The notes beneath the pieces are model-generated. The model saw only the letters and a list, made by a program, of their open reading frames with translations. It was not told the origin of the DNA and did not search any database. Below are positions 54,935 through 63,907 of a DNA stretch of 64,000 bases, in pieces. Origin of the DNA: Bifidobacterium margollesii. GTDB lineage: Bacteria; Actinomycetota; Actinomycetes; Actinomycetales; Bifidobacteriaceae. The translations under genes and the position numbers were made by a program. Position 1 is the stretch's first letter. Each line of letters starts with the position of its first letter. The stretch lies in NCBI RefSeq assembly GCF_002860355.1, contig NZ_NMWU01000008.1, positions 52,429 to 116,428 on the forward strand. Direction: 5' to 3'.

Positions 54935-56617
54935 TCAGTTGAGTTTGTCGACGCCGGCGTATCGCATGGTCTTGTCGGGCATGGTGACGACGATCTTGTC
55001 GCCCTGATACAGGCCGATCAGACCGGGCAGCGCCATCGGGCCGTTGAGGTTCACGCCGTTGACGCGCACGTGGTTCGGCGTGTTCGACGCGTCGAAACCG
55101 GTCAGATCCGTGCCGTAGCTGTAGGAGATCATGCCGGGCACGGTGTTCGGCCATGCGAGCTTGGTGAGGTTGCCGGTCAGGCGTCCGATGTCGATCCAGC
55201 TGGACGGGTCCATGACCCGCAGCTCCACGTTCATCAGACTCGCGTCATTGGCTCGCGAGTCGATGCCGATGTAGCACTGGTCGATCCTCAGGCCCGTGTA
55301 CTGGAGGCACAGGAGCGTGCCTCCCTGCCATGTGCTCCTGTCCACGTGGAGGGTGCCGATGTGCGCGTCCTTGACCATCTGCAACAGGTCGTGCGAGTAG
55401 ATGAGCCATGCGATGGGTTCGCCCGTGTGCCGTTGGGCGACGAGGCTGTGTATGTTGATGGTGTCCACGTGGCCGGACAGGTCGATGATCGGCATGCTCT
55501 GCGACATCGTCCAATGGCATGCCTGGATGTAGATGCGGTCTGCGAGGAGCCGTGTCAGGGTGTTGGCGCGCAGGGTCTCCCTGTCCGGGTCGGGTTTGCC
55601 GGCCGCGTCGGTGATCCTCGGCCCGCTGGTCACGCGGATGCCGCACTCGTACACGTTGCCGATCGACAGGTAGTCGAACACGGGTTCCGCGCCCATGGCG
55701 AACTGGTTCAGCCCGCCGACGATCACGCCCACTGCCACGAAGTCGAGGTCCAATTGTCCGTGGAACATGATGCGCGTGCCGCCGACGACCTCCACGCCGC
55801 ACGCGGGATGCCCGATCGTGCCGTCCGGCTTCTTAGCGCCGGTGCCTCGGATCAGATGCAGGTGGAAGTTGATGTCCTCTGGTTTCGCGTAGGTCACGTT
55901 CGTGTTGTTCTCGGGGCCGATCCTGATGACGCTGCCCACGGTGTCGTCCGCGCACAGGCCGCCCGTGATGTCCACCGTGTGGAAGTTCAGGCGGTTGTCG
56001 AACACGATCGTGTCGGTGACGTGCCAGTAGATCGCCTCGGTGACGTTGCCGTCGCCGTCCGGGTCCGTGGGATCGTCCTTCTTCAGGGTGATGGACGCGG
56101 GGTTGAGTTCGTTGGGCGCGGGAAGCCAGATGCGTCCCGGCCGCACGTCCGCGCCGAACACGTCCGCGTAGGCGGCGACCATCTCGTTCACGCTGGTTCT
56201 GCCGGTCCAGATCAGGTTGAAGCCCTGATCCAGCGGGTCGAGCACGGCCACCCGCCCGGACTTCATGGTCTCCGCCCACCAGCGGCCGGAGGGCTTCGCG
56301 TCCATGATCCGGTAGAGGCCGGCGCCGCCGTCGCCGGCCGCGTGATACCCCTTCGTCACCGCCAATGACCCGGATTCCAAGCCGCTTGCCAGCAGGTCGG
56401 CCACGGTGTCGTAGGCGAGGACGGGGCCCTTCGACCCGTCGAGCGCGTGGAGCGCGGCATGGCTCTTCGTGTCCTGCGCCGCAAGGTATTCGCCCACGGC
56501 CCGATCGGCGGGCACCGCGTTCACGCCGGGCAGCCCCCGATCCCCCTTCTCGCCCTTGGCTCCCCGGGGGCCGGGGTCCACGCTTTCCACGAGGTCGGCC
56601 AGTTCGTCGATGATCAT
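54935..56617 (-). CDS. Phage tail fibre/receptor-binding protein with collagen-like segment
   Basis: The 560-residue protein begins MIIDELADLVESVDPG and continues with five Gly-X-Y triplets (GPRGAKGEKGDRGLPG, about 16-31). After this comes a head-like region VLAYDTVADLLASGLESGSLAVTKGYHAAGDGGAGLYRI, typical of trimeric tailspikes. Then come more than 350 residues of short beta strands with repeated GGV, IGN and IHI turns, consistent with a right-handed beta-helix. GGAAGGAAG precedes the ATG; the open frame upstream is not supported. It probably recognises the host surface. Confidence 0.82.
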   Translation of the reverse strand: MIIDELADLVESVDPGPRGAKGEKGDRGLPGVNAVPADRAVGEYLAAQDTKSHAALHALDGSKGPVLAYDTVADLLASGLESGSLAVTKGYHAAGDGGAGLYRIMDAKPSGRWWAETMKSGRVAVLDPLDQGFNLIWTGRTSVNEMVAAYADVFGADVRPGRIWLPAPNELNPASITLKKDDPTDPDGDGNVTEAIYWHVTDTIVFDNRLNFHTVDITGGLCADDTVGSVIRIGPENNTNVTYAKPEDINFHLHLIRGTGAKKPDGTIGHPACGVEVVGGTRIMFHGQLDLDFVAVGVIVGGLNQFAMGAEPVFDYLSIGNVYECGIRVTSGPRITDAAGKPDPDRETLRANTLTRLLADRIYIQACHWTMSQSMPIIDLSGHVDTINIHSLVAQRHTGEPIAWLIYSHDLLQMVKDAHIGTLHVDRSTWQGGTLLCLQYTGLRIDQCYIGIDSRANDASLMNVELRVMDPSSWIDIGRLTGNLTKLAWPNTVPGMISYSYGTDLTGFDASNTPNHVRVNGVNLNGPMALPGLIGLYQGDKIVVTMPDKTMRYAGVDKLN

Positions 56618-56679
56618 GATGCTTCCTTCCCCCGGCACTGCGGCCGGAATGCGAGTCAATGAGGGATGTGATGGTTCCG

Positions 56680-57042
56680 TCAGCCGGTGAGGGTCCAGTA
56701 TCCCCAGCCGATCGTGCGCACGGTCGCCTTGTCCGGACTGGTCACGGTCACCTTCCATGTGCCGTGGCGGCGCGACTGCCACTCGGCGCCCGCGAACGCG
56801 GCCGGGGGGATCGAGCACACGGCGTGACCGTCGTCCGACATGACGCCGCAAGTCCCATGCCACCATCGTTCGGCGCCGTCCGGCGACCACAGTTCCGCCA
56901 CGCCCGACCATTCGGACAGGTCAACCGGCGTTATCTCATTCGTGGGGACGTTGAGTTTCCGCCATCGGCCGCCCAGCTGGTTCGAGTCGCCCCGCACCAG
57001 CCACCGATCCAGCCGGCGAACCCTTTTCCCATAGACGGCCAT
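56680..57042 (-). CDS. Phage tail-region protein of unknown function
   Basis: The 120-residue protein is rich in Trp and beta strands (RWLVRGDSNQLGGRWRKLNVPTNEITPVDLSEWSGVAELWSPDGAERWWHG). The N-terminal ...RGDSNQL... VDLSEWSGV pattern resembles small beta-sandwich tail proteins of actinobacterial phages, but I cannot name a family. Its ATG overlaps the stop of the preceding gene, so it belongs to the tail operon. Confidence 0.7.
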   Translation of the reverse strand: MAVYGKRVRRLDRWLVRGDSNQLGGRWRKLNVPTNEITPVDLSEWSGVAELWSPDGAERWWHGTCGVMSDDGHAVCSIPPAAFAGAEWQSRRHGTWKVTVTSPDKATVRTIGWGYWTLTG

Positions 57043-57674
57043 CAGACATCCTCCTCGCTCATCGCATCCTCGTTCGTCTCATTCGTACTGTTGGCGACGG
57101 CGGGGAACGCGGCCTGCACCGCCAGCGACGCCGAATCGGCCTCGTCGTCCGGCCAGTCCGCCCTGTCGTCGGCCCACGCCTGCACCACCACGCCCACCGT
57201 GCCCGACAGGCCGGTGAGGTTCACCACGCCCGACGCCAACGCCTCCCACACGTCCGACTCCACGTTCTCGCGCGCCGAATCCGACACGGCGATCACCCGG
57301 CCTGCGACCGTGATCCGCAGCCGATAGCCGACGTCCACCGACACGGACGACGCGACGAGCGACGCCACGCCCGTGCACTGGAACACGCCGACCGAACGGC
57401 CCGCTGGAACCGGCACGTCAACCGCGCACAACTGGGTCCAAGCCTTCGACTGGCCGACACCCCGGCCCTTCGCCTCCACGTCGCGGGCCACCACGTTCAA
57501 CGCGGCGTTCACCAGATTCCGCAGGTCCGACGTGTTCTGCCTGATCCTGTCCACCGCCTGGAACGGGCGGGTGCCCTCGTTCGCGTTCGCGGCCTGGATG
57601 CGTCGTTCGGCCCGTTGCTGGCGGCGTCGGATCACGCTCTCGTTGTCGATCGTGCCGGGAAGATACTTGGGCAT
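57042..57674 (-). CDS. Phage minor tail protein of unknown function
   Basis: The 210-residue protein has a basic helical N-terminus (ESVIRRRQQRAERRIQAANANEGTRPFQAVDRIRQNTSDLRNLVNAALNVVARD) followed by a beta-rich domain with repeated Val-Ser strands (AGRSVGVFQCTGVASLVASSVSVDVGYRLRITVAGRVIAVSDSA) and an acidic tail. I chose the ATG at 57674 because it overlaps the upstream stop (ATGA); the longer open frame is a shadow of the neighbouring gene. The position is consistent with a baseplate or fibre-linking protein. Confidence 0.72.
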   Translation of the reverse strand: MPKYLPGTIDNESVIRRRQQRAERRIQAANANEGTRPFQAVDRIRQNTSDLRNLVNAALNVVARDVEAKGRGVGQSKAWTQLCAVDVPVPAGRSVGVFQCTGVASLVASSVSVDVGYRLRITVAGRVIAVSDSARENVESDVWEALASGVVNLTGLSGTVGVVVQAWADDRADWPDDEADSASLAVQAAFPAVANSTNETNEDAMSEEDV

Positions 57675-58810
57675 CACGCCTCCAATGGTCGTGCCTGTAG
57701 GGTCTGGAACTGCTTGCCGGCGTCCCATTTCACGTCCGTGATCTTCAGTCCGACCTTCTCCGGCAGCAGCACGTCCCTCTGCCGGTCGTCCGGGTTCGTT
57801 TCGCTCACGCGCACGACGGCGTGGTCCCCGACATGCACGTCCCGTGAGATGTCCACGTTCAGGCCGTGCGTGGTCTGGTCGGTGTCGCCGGTGAGGATCG
57901 CCGCCCTCGCGTAGGATTGCAATGTCCTGAGCACGGTGATCGAGGAGTGCGAGGCGTCGCTGGTCTGGAGCAGAGGCCATCCGTCCGACGCGAGCGCCGA
58001 CCCCTGCGCCATGGCGACGAGGGTCTTGTCGGCGTGCTTGCCGCCGACCATGAAATGCTGCGAGGTGAGCACGCTTCCGTCGCAGTCGGTCGCGGCGAGC
58101 GTCACGCCGGTTCCGGGTGTCAGCGTGTTCCACCGCCACTCATGGTCGACGATCTCGGGCTCCCCCACGTTGAGGCGGAACCGGATCGCATCGTTCTCGA
58201 TGATGGGGTCGGCGCGGATCTCCGGCCCGTCGTCGAGGTCGGCGATGTCGCTGATCTCGTCCCACGTGCCGGGGAAGTCCCAGCCGTCCCAGTCGCGCTC
58301 ATGGTCGGCGCCGCCCTGGATCGGGGGCAGTTCGAACGGCAGCGGCCCCCATGCGAGGGTTTCTTCGATGAGCGCGCGGATCAGGTCGCGGTAGGTGCCG
58401 CGTGCGGTGAGCCGCCACCCGTCGGGGATGTGCTTGTCGTCGTCTATTCTGACCTCGCCGTCACGCCACAGGGTCTTCAGCCTCCGGTTCAGCACCTTGC
58501 GTTTCGTGAGGATCGTGAACCCGCCGCCGATGTCCAAGGTGAGCGCGTCGCGATTGTCGTTCATCGCATGCCGGGTGAGATACCCGGCGTGCAGGATGCG
58601 GTCGCCGGACGTGGCCGCGTAGATCGTGCCGTAGGCGCGCAGGTACGGGTCGAGGCTGGGGATGAGCCTCAGCTGGCGGCAGTCCGGCAGGGTCGCGCTC
58701 ATCGAGCCTTCGTCGCTGATGGAGTCCTGGCCGGACAGGGACGAATACGGCACCCGTCCGATGTATGCGCCGGTCAGCCCGTTGAACGCCTTGAGCTGTA
58801 TTGGTTCCAC
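57674..58810 (-). CDS. Phage minor tail protein, Gp37-like
   Basis: The 378-residue protein starts MEPIQLKAFNGLTGAYIGRVPYSSLSGQDSISDEGSMSATLPD, a form seen in the tail-hub proteins that follow the distal tail protein in Gram-positive siphophages (ReqiPepy6 Gp37-like). The middle region has a helical segment (TYRDLIRALIEETLAWG) flanked by beta strands, and the C-terminus has a barrel-like GDTDQTTHGLNVDISRDVHVGDHAVVRVSE stretch. It is four bases downstream of the distal tail gene. The family assignment is moderate. Confidence 0.75.
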   Translation of the reverse strand: MEPIQLKAFNGLTGAYIGRVPYSSLSGQDSISDEGSMSATLPDCRQLRLIPSLDPYLRAYGTIYAATSGDRILHAGYLTRHAMNDNRDALTLDIGGGFTILTKRKVLNRRLKTLWRDGEVRIDDDKHIPDGWRLTARGTYRDLIRALIEETLAWGPLPFELPPIQGGADHERDWDGWDFPGTWDEISDIADLDDGPEIRADPIIENDAIRFRLNVGEPEIVDHEWRWNTLTPGTGVTLAATDCDGSVLTSQHFMVGGKHADKTLVAMAQGSALASDGWPLLQTSDASHSSITVLRTLQSYARAAILTGDTDQTTHGLNVDISRDVHVGDHAVVRVSETNPDDRQRDVLLPEKVGLKITDVKWDAGKQFQTLQARPLEA

Positions 58811-58814
58811 GGTC

Positions 58815-59549
58815 TCACCTCCATGCGCTGCGCACGCTCAATGCCACGCCCCTGTACGTGCCGGACGCGGTGGCCGTGCTTTGTCCGGGCGGGATCATGA
58901 ACCCGTCCTCCGAGCCGAGCGTGCCGACGCTGGCGATCATGTCCCTCGTGTCGATGTCCACGCCGTCCGGCGCGGTCCCGTTCCATGTCAGCTTCCGGCC
59001 GTTCAGGCCGAGCGTGAGGGACGATGCGGGGCCGGTGACGTGGATGGACGGCCACGTGGGCATGTTGCCTGCGTTCTCCACCCGGACGGAACCGCCCGCC
59101 GCATGGTAGACGACGGGCGGCGAGTAGCGCAACGGGTCGGGGCAGCACAGGATGATCGTGAACCTCATGACATACGAGTCCGCGCGCACGATGATCGACG
59201 TGTCGTCCTGCACATGGCATTGCGCCTGCCGGACGCCGGACGAGTCATGCACCTGAAGGGTCAGATGACGGCCCACGAGATCGTTGATCCGATCATGGAA
59301 CCCGATCTCCGACGCGGACGACCGGGGTACGACCGCGCCGTCGATCGTGACGACCCGCTTGGACTGCCACAGGAAGTTCGGCCGGTACGCTCCGTCACCG
59401 TTGGGCCGGTCCACCACGTCCGACTTCAGGCCGGGCGTGTTGTACCATCCGTCGATCCCGTCCTTGAGCAGCCAAGGCACGTCACGCCGCTTGGTGTATC
59501 CGTCGTCGAGCTCGAGTACGTCCACGTCTGACGTGATGACGACCCTCAT
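58815..59549 (-). CDS. Phage distal tail protein (Dit-like)
   Basis: The 244-residue protein begins MRVVITSDVDVLELDDGYTKRRDVPWLLKDGIDGWYNTPGLKSDVV and has the typical RHLTLQVHD ... RFTIILCCPDPLRYS transition between an N-terminal beta barrel and a galectin-like C-terminal domain. Dit proteins form the hexameric ring joining the tail tube to the tip. The start is set at ATG 59549, overlapping the tape-measure stop by four bases; a much longer open frame upstream is a shadow. Confidence 0.82.
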   Translation of the reverse strand: MRVVITSDVDVLELDDGYTKRRDVPWLLKDGIDGWYNTPGLKSDVVDRPNGDGAYRPNFLWQSKRVVTIDGAVVPRSSASEIGFHDRINDLVGRHLTLQVHDSSGVRQAQCHVQDDTSIIVRADSYVMRFTIILCCPDPLRYSPPVVYHAAGGSVRVENAGNMPTWPSIHVTGPASSLTLGLNGRKLTWNGTAPDGVDIDTRDMIASVGTLGSEDGFMIPPGQSTATASGTYRGVALSVRSAWR

Positions 59550-61720
59550 CGGTAGCCTCCCGTGTTCAATGCCATGCGGGTCTGCGCCATGACCTTGGCG
59601 GCGACGAGCTGCGCGTCGGTCGCCCCGTTGATGGTGATGTCCTGCCGGAAACGATCGTTGACGCCTGATGACGCCGTCGTCATGCCGGAGAGCACGCCGT
59701 TCGCGTTGACCGACAGGCCTGGCCATGAGCCGTCGGAGCGCATGCCGCGCATGATCTCCGCGTTGGCGGCGTCCAGCGTGGAGCGCACGCCGGCCACGAG
59801 GTCCCCGCGCCGGTCGCCGATGCCCTCGGCCAGCCCGTCGATGATCGACCGTCCGGAGTAGAGCGTCCAGCCGCGGCCGGAGAACGGTCCCTGTTTGGCG
59901 GGGCTGAACGGGAACAGGTTGCGGATGCTGCCCAGCGCGCCGCTCACCGCGCTCACGGCGCCGCCGATCGCGCCGGTGATGCCGTCCACGAGGCCCTGGA
60001 TCATGCTGCGGCCCGATTCGACGAGCCAGCTGCCCGCCCCGGCGAAGAATCCCATGATCCGTCCGGGCAGGGAGCTGACCGCGCTGATGACGCCTCCCAC
60101 GCCGCTCACGGCGGAGGAGACCATGCCGGAGAATCCGGAGGCCAGAGCCGAAGCCGCGCTGTGGATCGCGTTGGAGATCACGCTCGAGATCCGGTTGAAC
60201 ACGCTCGCCACGGTGGCGAAGAATCCGCTGACCACGCTCGCCGCGGCGTTGACCGCCCCGGAGATCGCGCCCGCCACCGTCGAGAACCCCGACGACACGA
60301 CGGACACGATCGAGGAGACCGCCGACCCTACGGTGCTGGCGATCGCGCCGAACACGCTCGCAATGGCGGACGCCAGTCCCGTGACCACGGCGACGACCGT
60401 CGCGACGACCGAGGCGACCATGGCGACGCTGTTGATCACGATGCCCGAGATCAGACCCACGGCGCTCATCACGGCGGACGAGACGGACGCGATCACCGTG
60501 ACGATCATGGTGAGGACCGGCATCAGGGCCTGAATCAGCGACAGGACGGTGCCGATCACGCTCATGACGATGGGCAGCACCGCGTTGGCGAGGTTCGTGA
60601 CCGCGATGACGATGTTCGTGATCACCGGCAGCAGGGACGCCACCAGCTGGGCGATCACGGGGGCGAGCGCTGCCATGAGCTGGCCGATGATGGCGGCGAT
60701 CTGCGTGATCACGGGGGCGAGTTGGCTGGCGAGGGTGGCGATGAGTGGTAGGACCGCGCCGGCGATGGAGGTGATGCTGGAGATGACTTGGCCGATCACG
60801 GGGATGAATGATCTGATCGTGGCGATGATGCCGGGCAGGAGGGCTCCGATGGTGCCGCCGATCTTCTGCATGGCGGGTTTGGTTGCGGCGGTGAATCCGT
60901 CGATGAGGGGGATGGCCTGGTTGAACAGTTCGCGTAGGCCGTTGAGCACGGGTGCGGCGATGGTTTCGCCCATGCGGCTCAGCGCGGCCTTGACGTTCGA
61001 CAATGCGCCGGTGAAGGTGGTGCCGGCTGCCTGGGCGGCGCCTCCGAGGCCCTGCTGCATGGCGTCGGCGAAGGTCTGGAAGTCGATCTGTCCGTTGGAG
61101 ACCATGTCGGAGACTTCGGCGCTGGTCTTGCCGAGGTGTTGGGCGAGGAGTTGGAGGACGGGGACGCCGCTGGCCATGAGTTGGAGCATGTCGTCGCCCT
61201 GGAGTTTGCCGCGGGCGGCGACGGACCCGAAGATGGTGCCGATGTCGGTGAGGCTGCGGCCGGAGATCTGGGCGGTGTCGGCGACGGTTTTGAGGACGTT
61301 GGTCATCTGGGTGCCGCTTTTGACGCCGGATGCGCTCAGGGACGCGGCGACGGTTGCGGCGTCGCCGAGGCCGAACGCGGTGCCCTTGACGGATGCGAGG
61401 GCGCTGTCCATGATGCCGCTGATGCTTTTGGAGTCGTGGCCGAGGCCCTTGAGTTTGGCCTGGGCGTTCTCGATGTTCAGGGCGCGGTCGAATCCGCCTT
61501 TGGCGGCGAGGGCGACGAGGCCTCCGGTGACGGTGGTGACGGCTCCGAGGCCGAGTTTGCCGACGCCCTTGAACGCGGTGCCGAGTCGGTCGAGCAGGCT
61601 GGTGCCGCCGGTCTTGGCTGCGGTGTCGATGCTGGCGCCGAGGTCTCCTTCGAGTTTCCTGCCGAAGCCCTTGCCGGAGGGGGCGACCTCGACGTAGACG
61701 GTGCCGATGTCCTGTGCCAT
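59546..61720 (-). CDS. Phage tape measure protein
   Basis: The 724-residue protein sets tail length. The N-terminal 260 residues hold the tape-measure core domain (GFDRALNIENAQAKLKGLGHDSKSISGIMDSALASVKGTAFGLGDAATVAASLSASGVKSGTQMTNVLKTVADTA ... RGKLQGDDMLQLMASGVPVLQLLAQHLGKT). Residues 290-560 are long, repetitive hydrophobic helices (IGQLMAALAPVIAQLVASLLPVITNIV...). The C-terminus has PGRIMGFFAGAGSWLVESGRSMIQGLVDGI. By the usual 0.15 nm per residue the tail would be near 110 nm, which is an estimate. Confidence 0.93.
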   Translation of the reverse strand: MAQDIGTVYVEVAPSGKGFGRKLEGDLGASIDTAAKTGGTSLLDRLGTAFKGVGKLGLGAVTTVTGGLVALAAKGGFDRALNIENAQAKLKGLGHDSKSISGIMDSALASVKGTAFGLGDAATVAASLSASGVKSGTQMTNVLKTVADTAQISGRSLTDIGTIFGSVAARGKLQGDDMLQLMASGVPVLQLLAQHLGKTSAEVSDMVSNGQIDFQTFADAMQQGLGGAAQAAGTTFTGALSNVKAALSRMGETIAAPVLNGLRELFNQAIPLIDGFTAATKPAMQKIGGTIGALLPGIIATIRSFIPVIGQVISSITSIAGAVLPLIATLASQLAPVITQIAAIIGQLMAALAPVIAQLVASLLPVITNIVIAVTNLANAVLPIVMSVIGTVLSLIQALMPVLTMIVTVIASVSSAVMSAVGLISGIVINSVAMVASVVATVVAVVTGLASAIASVFGAIASTVGSAVSSIVSVVSSGFSTVAGAISGAVNAAASVVSGFFATVASVFNRISSVISNAIHSAASALASGFSGMVSSAVSGVGGVISAVSSLPGRIMGFFAGAGSWLVESGRSMIQGLVDGITGAIGGAVSAVSGALGSIRNLFPFSPAKQGPFSGRGWTLYSGRSIIDGLAEGIGDRRGDLVAGVRSTLDAANAEIMRGMRSDGSWPGLSVNANGVLSGMTTASSGVNDRFRQDITINGATDAQLVAAKVMAQTRMALNTGGYR

Positions 61721-61744
61721 GTGGTCGTCTCCTTCCGGCGTGGG

Positions 61745-62505
61745 CTATTCGGTGATGTGGAAGCGCTCCCTGAGCAGTCGGCGTCGTCGGAGGCGTTCGG
61801 CCCGGACGCGTGGATCCTCCATGGGTTTGGCGCGCAGCGGGTCGGGCTGGTTCTTCCATGGCCGCCAGCCGTGTCGGCGGAGGCGTTTTTCCATGTCCAT
61901 GCGGTCCCACATGGCGATCTCGCTGCCGGTGGGCGTGTAGGACCAGCCGGCGAGGGCGGCGAAGCTGCTGGAGGTGTGGTCGCGCAGGATCTCGCGGGTG
62001 AGTTCCCATGCGAGGCCGATGCCGATGTTGCCGCGTGGTTTCGCGTCGTGGGGTGCGTTGAGCCATGCGGGCAGGCCTATGGGTTTCCAGATGAGGTGGT
62101 ATCGGTTGAGCCAGTCGGCGGCTAGTGCGCCGTGGTGGTTCTGGTGGAGGGTGAGGAGGACAGCTGTTTTGGGTCGAGGCCGCTGCCTTCGGCCCAGCCG
62201 CGCATGATGGCGCTGATCCATCCGAGTGGGTTGCCTGCGCGGCGCAGGCGGTTCCAGAGGTTCGGCTGCATCTGTTCGAGGTAGGCGAGGAACACGGCGG
62301 TGGCGTGGAAGGTGTCCTCTTCGCTCAGGGCGACCTTGCTTTTGATGATGAGGACCACGTTGACCAGTTCGATGGGCAGGTCGGCGCTGTTGAGGTTCGG
62401 GAGGGTGACGGTGGTGTCGAGGCCCTTGAGGCTGAGGGTCACGTCGGGCAGGTCCTCGCGGGTCTGGTCGATGTCGGGTTCGATGATGATGGGCTTGTCG
62501 CTCAT
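61745..62505 (-). CDS. Tail assembly chaperone, -1 frameshift fusion (GT type)
   Basis: A -1 slip at the CCCAAAA heptamer (62167-62173 on the plus strand as TTTTGGG) joins the 127-residue upstream frame to a second frame ending at 61745, giving 253 residues. The downstream part (TAVLLTLHQNHHGALAADWLNRYHLIWKPIG ... FAALAGWSYTPTGSEIAMWDRMDMEKRLRR) has no start of its own and directly precedes the tape measure gene. This is the place and form of the phage lambda gpG/gpGT chaperones that load the tape measure. Confidence 0.85.
62122..62505 (-). CDS. Tail assembly chaperone, short form (G type)
   Basis: The 127-residue protein MSDKPIIIEPDIDQTREDLPDV ... FHATAVFLAYLEQMQPNLWNRLRRAGNPLGWISAIMRGWAEGSGLDPKQL is the zero-frame product and ends in TAG at 62122. 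The helical middle with EEDTFHATAVFLAYLE is typical of small chaperones. AAAGGAG lies upstream of the ATG at 62505. It is 89 bases downstream of the major tail protein gene. Confidence 0.85.
   Translation of the reverse strand: MSDKPIIIEPDIDQTREDLPDVTLSLKGLDTTVTLPNLNSADLPIELVNVVLIIKSKVALSEEDTFHATAVFLAYLEQMQPNLWNRLRRAGNPLGWISAIMRGWAEGSGLDPKQLSSSPSTRTTTAH
62167..62173 (-). other. Programmed -1 ribosomal frameshift slippery site
   Basis: On the minus strand the codons GAC CCA AAA CAG contain C CCA AAA, a perfect X XXY YYZ heptamer in the zero frame. Slipping back one base continues with ACA GCT GTC, which reads through to the long second frame. Confidence 0.8.
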
Positions 62506-62594
62506 GAAAGGCTCCTTTGAGGGCGGGGGCGGCCGTTGGGGTCGGGGTTCCGTGCCGTGCGCCGGCCGCCGTTCGCGCATGGCTGGGAGGGGCG

Positions 62595-63464
62595 TCAGGC
62601 TCCGGCCGGTGCGGTGACGGTGACGGGCACGGCGACGCTCTTGCCGCCGGCGGTGACGGTGACGTTCACGGGCTTGCCGTTTTCGGTGGCGGTCTTGCCG
62701 GTGACGGTGACGGTGCTGCCGTTGACGGCGACGGTGGCCTTCGTCTCGTCGCCGCTGGATGCGGCGAAGGTCCAGCCGGCGGCGCTGGCGGGCGTGGCGG
62801 TGACGGTGAACGTGCCGGTCCTGCCGGTCTGGACGCTCAGCGTGGCGGGCGTGGCGGTCAGGGATTGGATGGCGGTGGCCAGTCCGGCCCGTTCGGCGGC
62901 GAGGAGCCCGTACACGTGGAACATGTAGCCGTCGGCCGCCTTGAACATGCGCAGGGTCACGTTGAAGGTGACGGCTTCGGTGCTCACGAGGGTCATGTCG
63001 TCGCGGTCGGAGACCTTGCATCGGCCGATGGGCAGGACGATGGGGTTGCCGTACTGGTCGAGGCAGGCGAGCACGGCCATGTATTCGACGTTCGCGGCCG
63101 CGTCCCTGACGTGGAACGAGCCGTCGTCGTCGGCCTTGACGCCGAAGTAGGCCTCGGCGATGCTCTGCCGGCATTCGATGCCGGGGATCTGCAGGGTCCA
63201 GTAGCCGGGGTCCTGCTCGCTGACGACGATGTCGCCGTTGTGGGCCTTGATCTCGGTCTCGTCGCCGGGTTCGGGGTGGAGCACGGCGCCGTCCTCGCTG
63301 TTGTAGCCCACCGGGCGGGCTCCCTGCGGCGGGGTCCAGTTCTCGGAGTCGGGCATATCGGGGCGGGACGGGTCGTCGAGACGCCAGAGGAACAGCGCGT
63401 AGTCCTTGATGAGTTTGACCAGTTGGGCGTTGTTGCCGCTGGTGATGTAGCTGGTATCGGCCAT
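62595..63464 (-). CDS. Phage major tail protein with C-terminal Ig-like domain
   Basis: The 289-residue protein forms the tail tube. Its first 205 residues match siphophage tube proteins (DYALFLWRLDDPSRPDMPDSENWTPPQGARPVGYNSEDGAVLHPEPGDE ... WTLQIPGIECRQSIAEAYFG ... DRDDMTLVSTEAVTFNVTLRMFKAADGYMFHVY). The last 85 residues (LTATPATLSVQTGRTGTFTVTATPASAAGWTF ... TVTVTGKTATENGKPVNVTVTAGG) are a bacterial Ig-like (Big_2 type) domain displayed on the tail surface. It is 35 bases from the preceding gene. Confidence 0.88.
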   Translation of the reverse strand: MADTSYITSGNNAQLVKLIKDYALFLWRLDDPSRPDMPDSENWTPPQGARPVGYNSEDGAVLHPEPGDETEIKAHNGDIVVSEQDPGYWTLQIPGIECRQSIAEAYFGVKADDDGSFHVRDAAANVEYMAVLACLDQYGNPIVLPIGRCKVSDRDDMTLVSTEAVTFNVTLRMFKAADGYMFHVYGLLAAERAGLATAIQSLTATPATLSVQTGRTGTFTVTATPASAAGWTFAASSGDETKATVAVNGSTVTVTGKTATENGKPVNVTVTAGGKSVAVPVTVTAPAGA

Positions 63465-63499
63465 GATTCATTGCCTTCCTGTTGGTTGGGTTTGCGGGT

Positions 63500-63907
63500 T
63501 CACTGGGCGGGGACGGTGGAGACGGTCAGGAGCAGGACGAGGTACGCGCACAGCGTGCCGTCCCCGTCGCCCATGCGGACGGGCCCGGATTCGTGCCTAA
63601 TGGAGACGATCGGGGCGGGCGGCCACAGGCCGGTCAGGAACAGTTCGATGTCGGCGGCGAGCCGCTGGGCGGCGTCGATGTCGCCGGTCCCGTCGTCGCG
63701 GCGCGCCCACACGCTGACACTCAGCCGCACGTACTGGCTGACGGGCGTGGCCCGCTGCTGCGGTTCGGCCACGATCACGCATTCGAGCCGGGGATTGCCC
63801 CGGTCGCGGATCGTGCCGAACCTCGCATCGCCGAAGCGTTCGCGCAGCAGCGGGAGCAGCACGGGTTCCATGCGCGGCGGCCTGGAGGGCGGGGCGAGCA
63901 CGCTCAT
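63500..63907 (-). CDS. Phage tail completion/head-tail joining protein, putative
   Basis: The 135-residue protein has an alpha-helical start (MEPVLLPLLRERFGDARFGTIRD) and beta strands (RLECVIVAEPQQRATPVSQYVRLSVSVWARRD ... LAADIELFLTGLW ... YLVLLLTVSTVP), the profile of tail terminator or completion proteins. Those normally lie just before the major tail gene, as here. The ATG overlaps the stop of the preceding gene. There is no unique family signature. Confidence 0.7.
   Translation of the reverse strand: MSVLAPPSRPPRMEPVLLPLLRERFGDARFGTIRDRGNPRLECVIVAEPQQRATPVSQYVRLSVSVWARRDDGTGDIDAAQRLAADIELFLTGLWPPAPIVSIRHESGPVRMGDGDGTLCAYLVLLLTVSTVPAQ

Noticed and set aside
54935-56617. Diversity-generating retroelement or invertible tail-fibre cassette
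   Set aside because: I see no reverse transcriptase, template/variable repeat pair, second fibre copy or recombinase near the fibre gene within the window.
56618-56911. N-terminal extension of the tail fibre frame
   Set aside because: It is Arg-rich, overlaps the neighbouring gene and has no ribosome site; the ATG at 56617 has GGAAGGAAG.
59550-62066. Long N-terminal extension of the distal tail protein frame
   Set aside because: It lies over the tape measure gene in another frame and is Arg/His-rich nonsense. The ATG at 59549 gives the expected protein.
62506-63471. N-terminal extension of the short tail chaperone frame
   Set aside because: It overlaps the major tail protein gene in another frame. 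The ATG at 62505 has a ribosome site and starts a normal chaperone.
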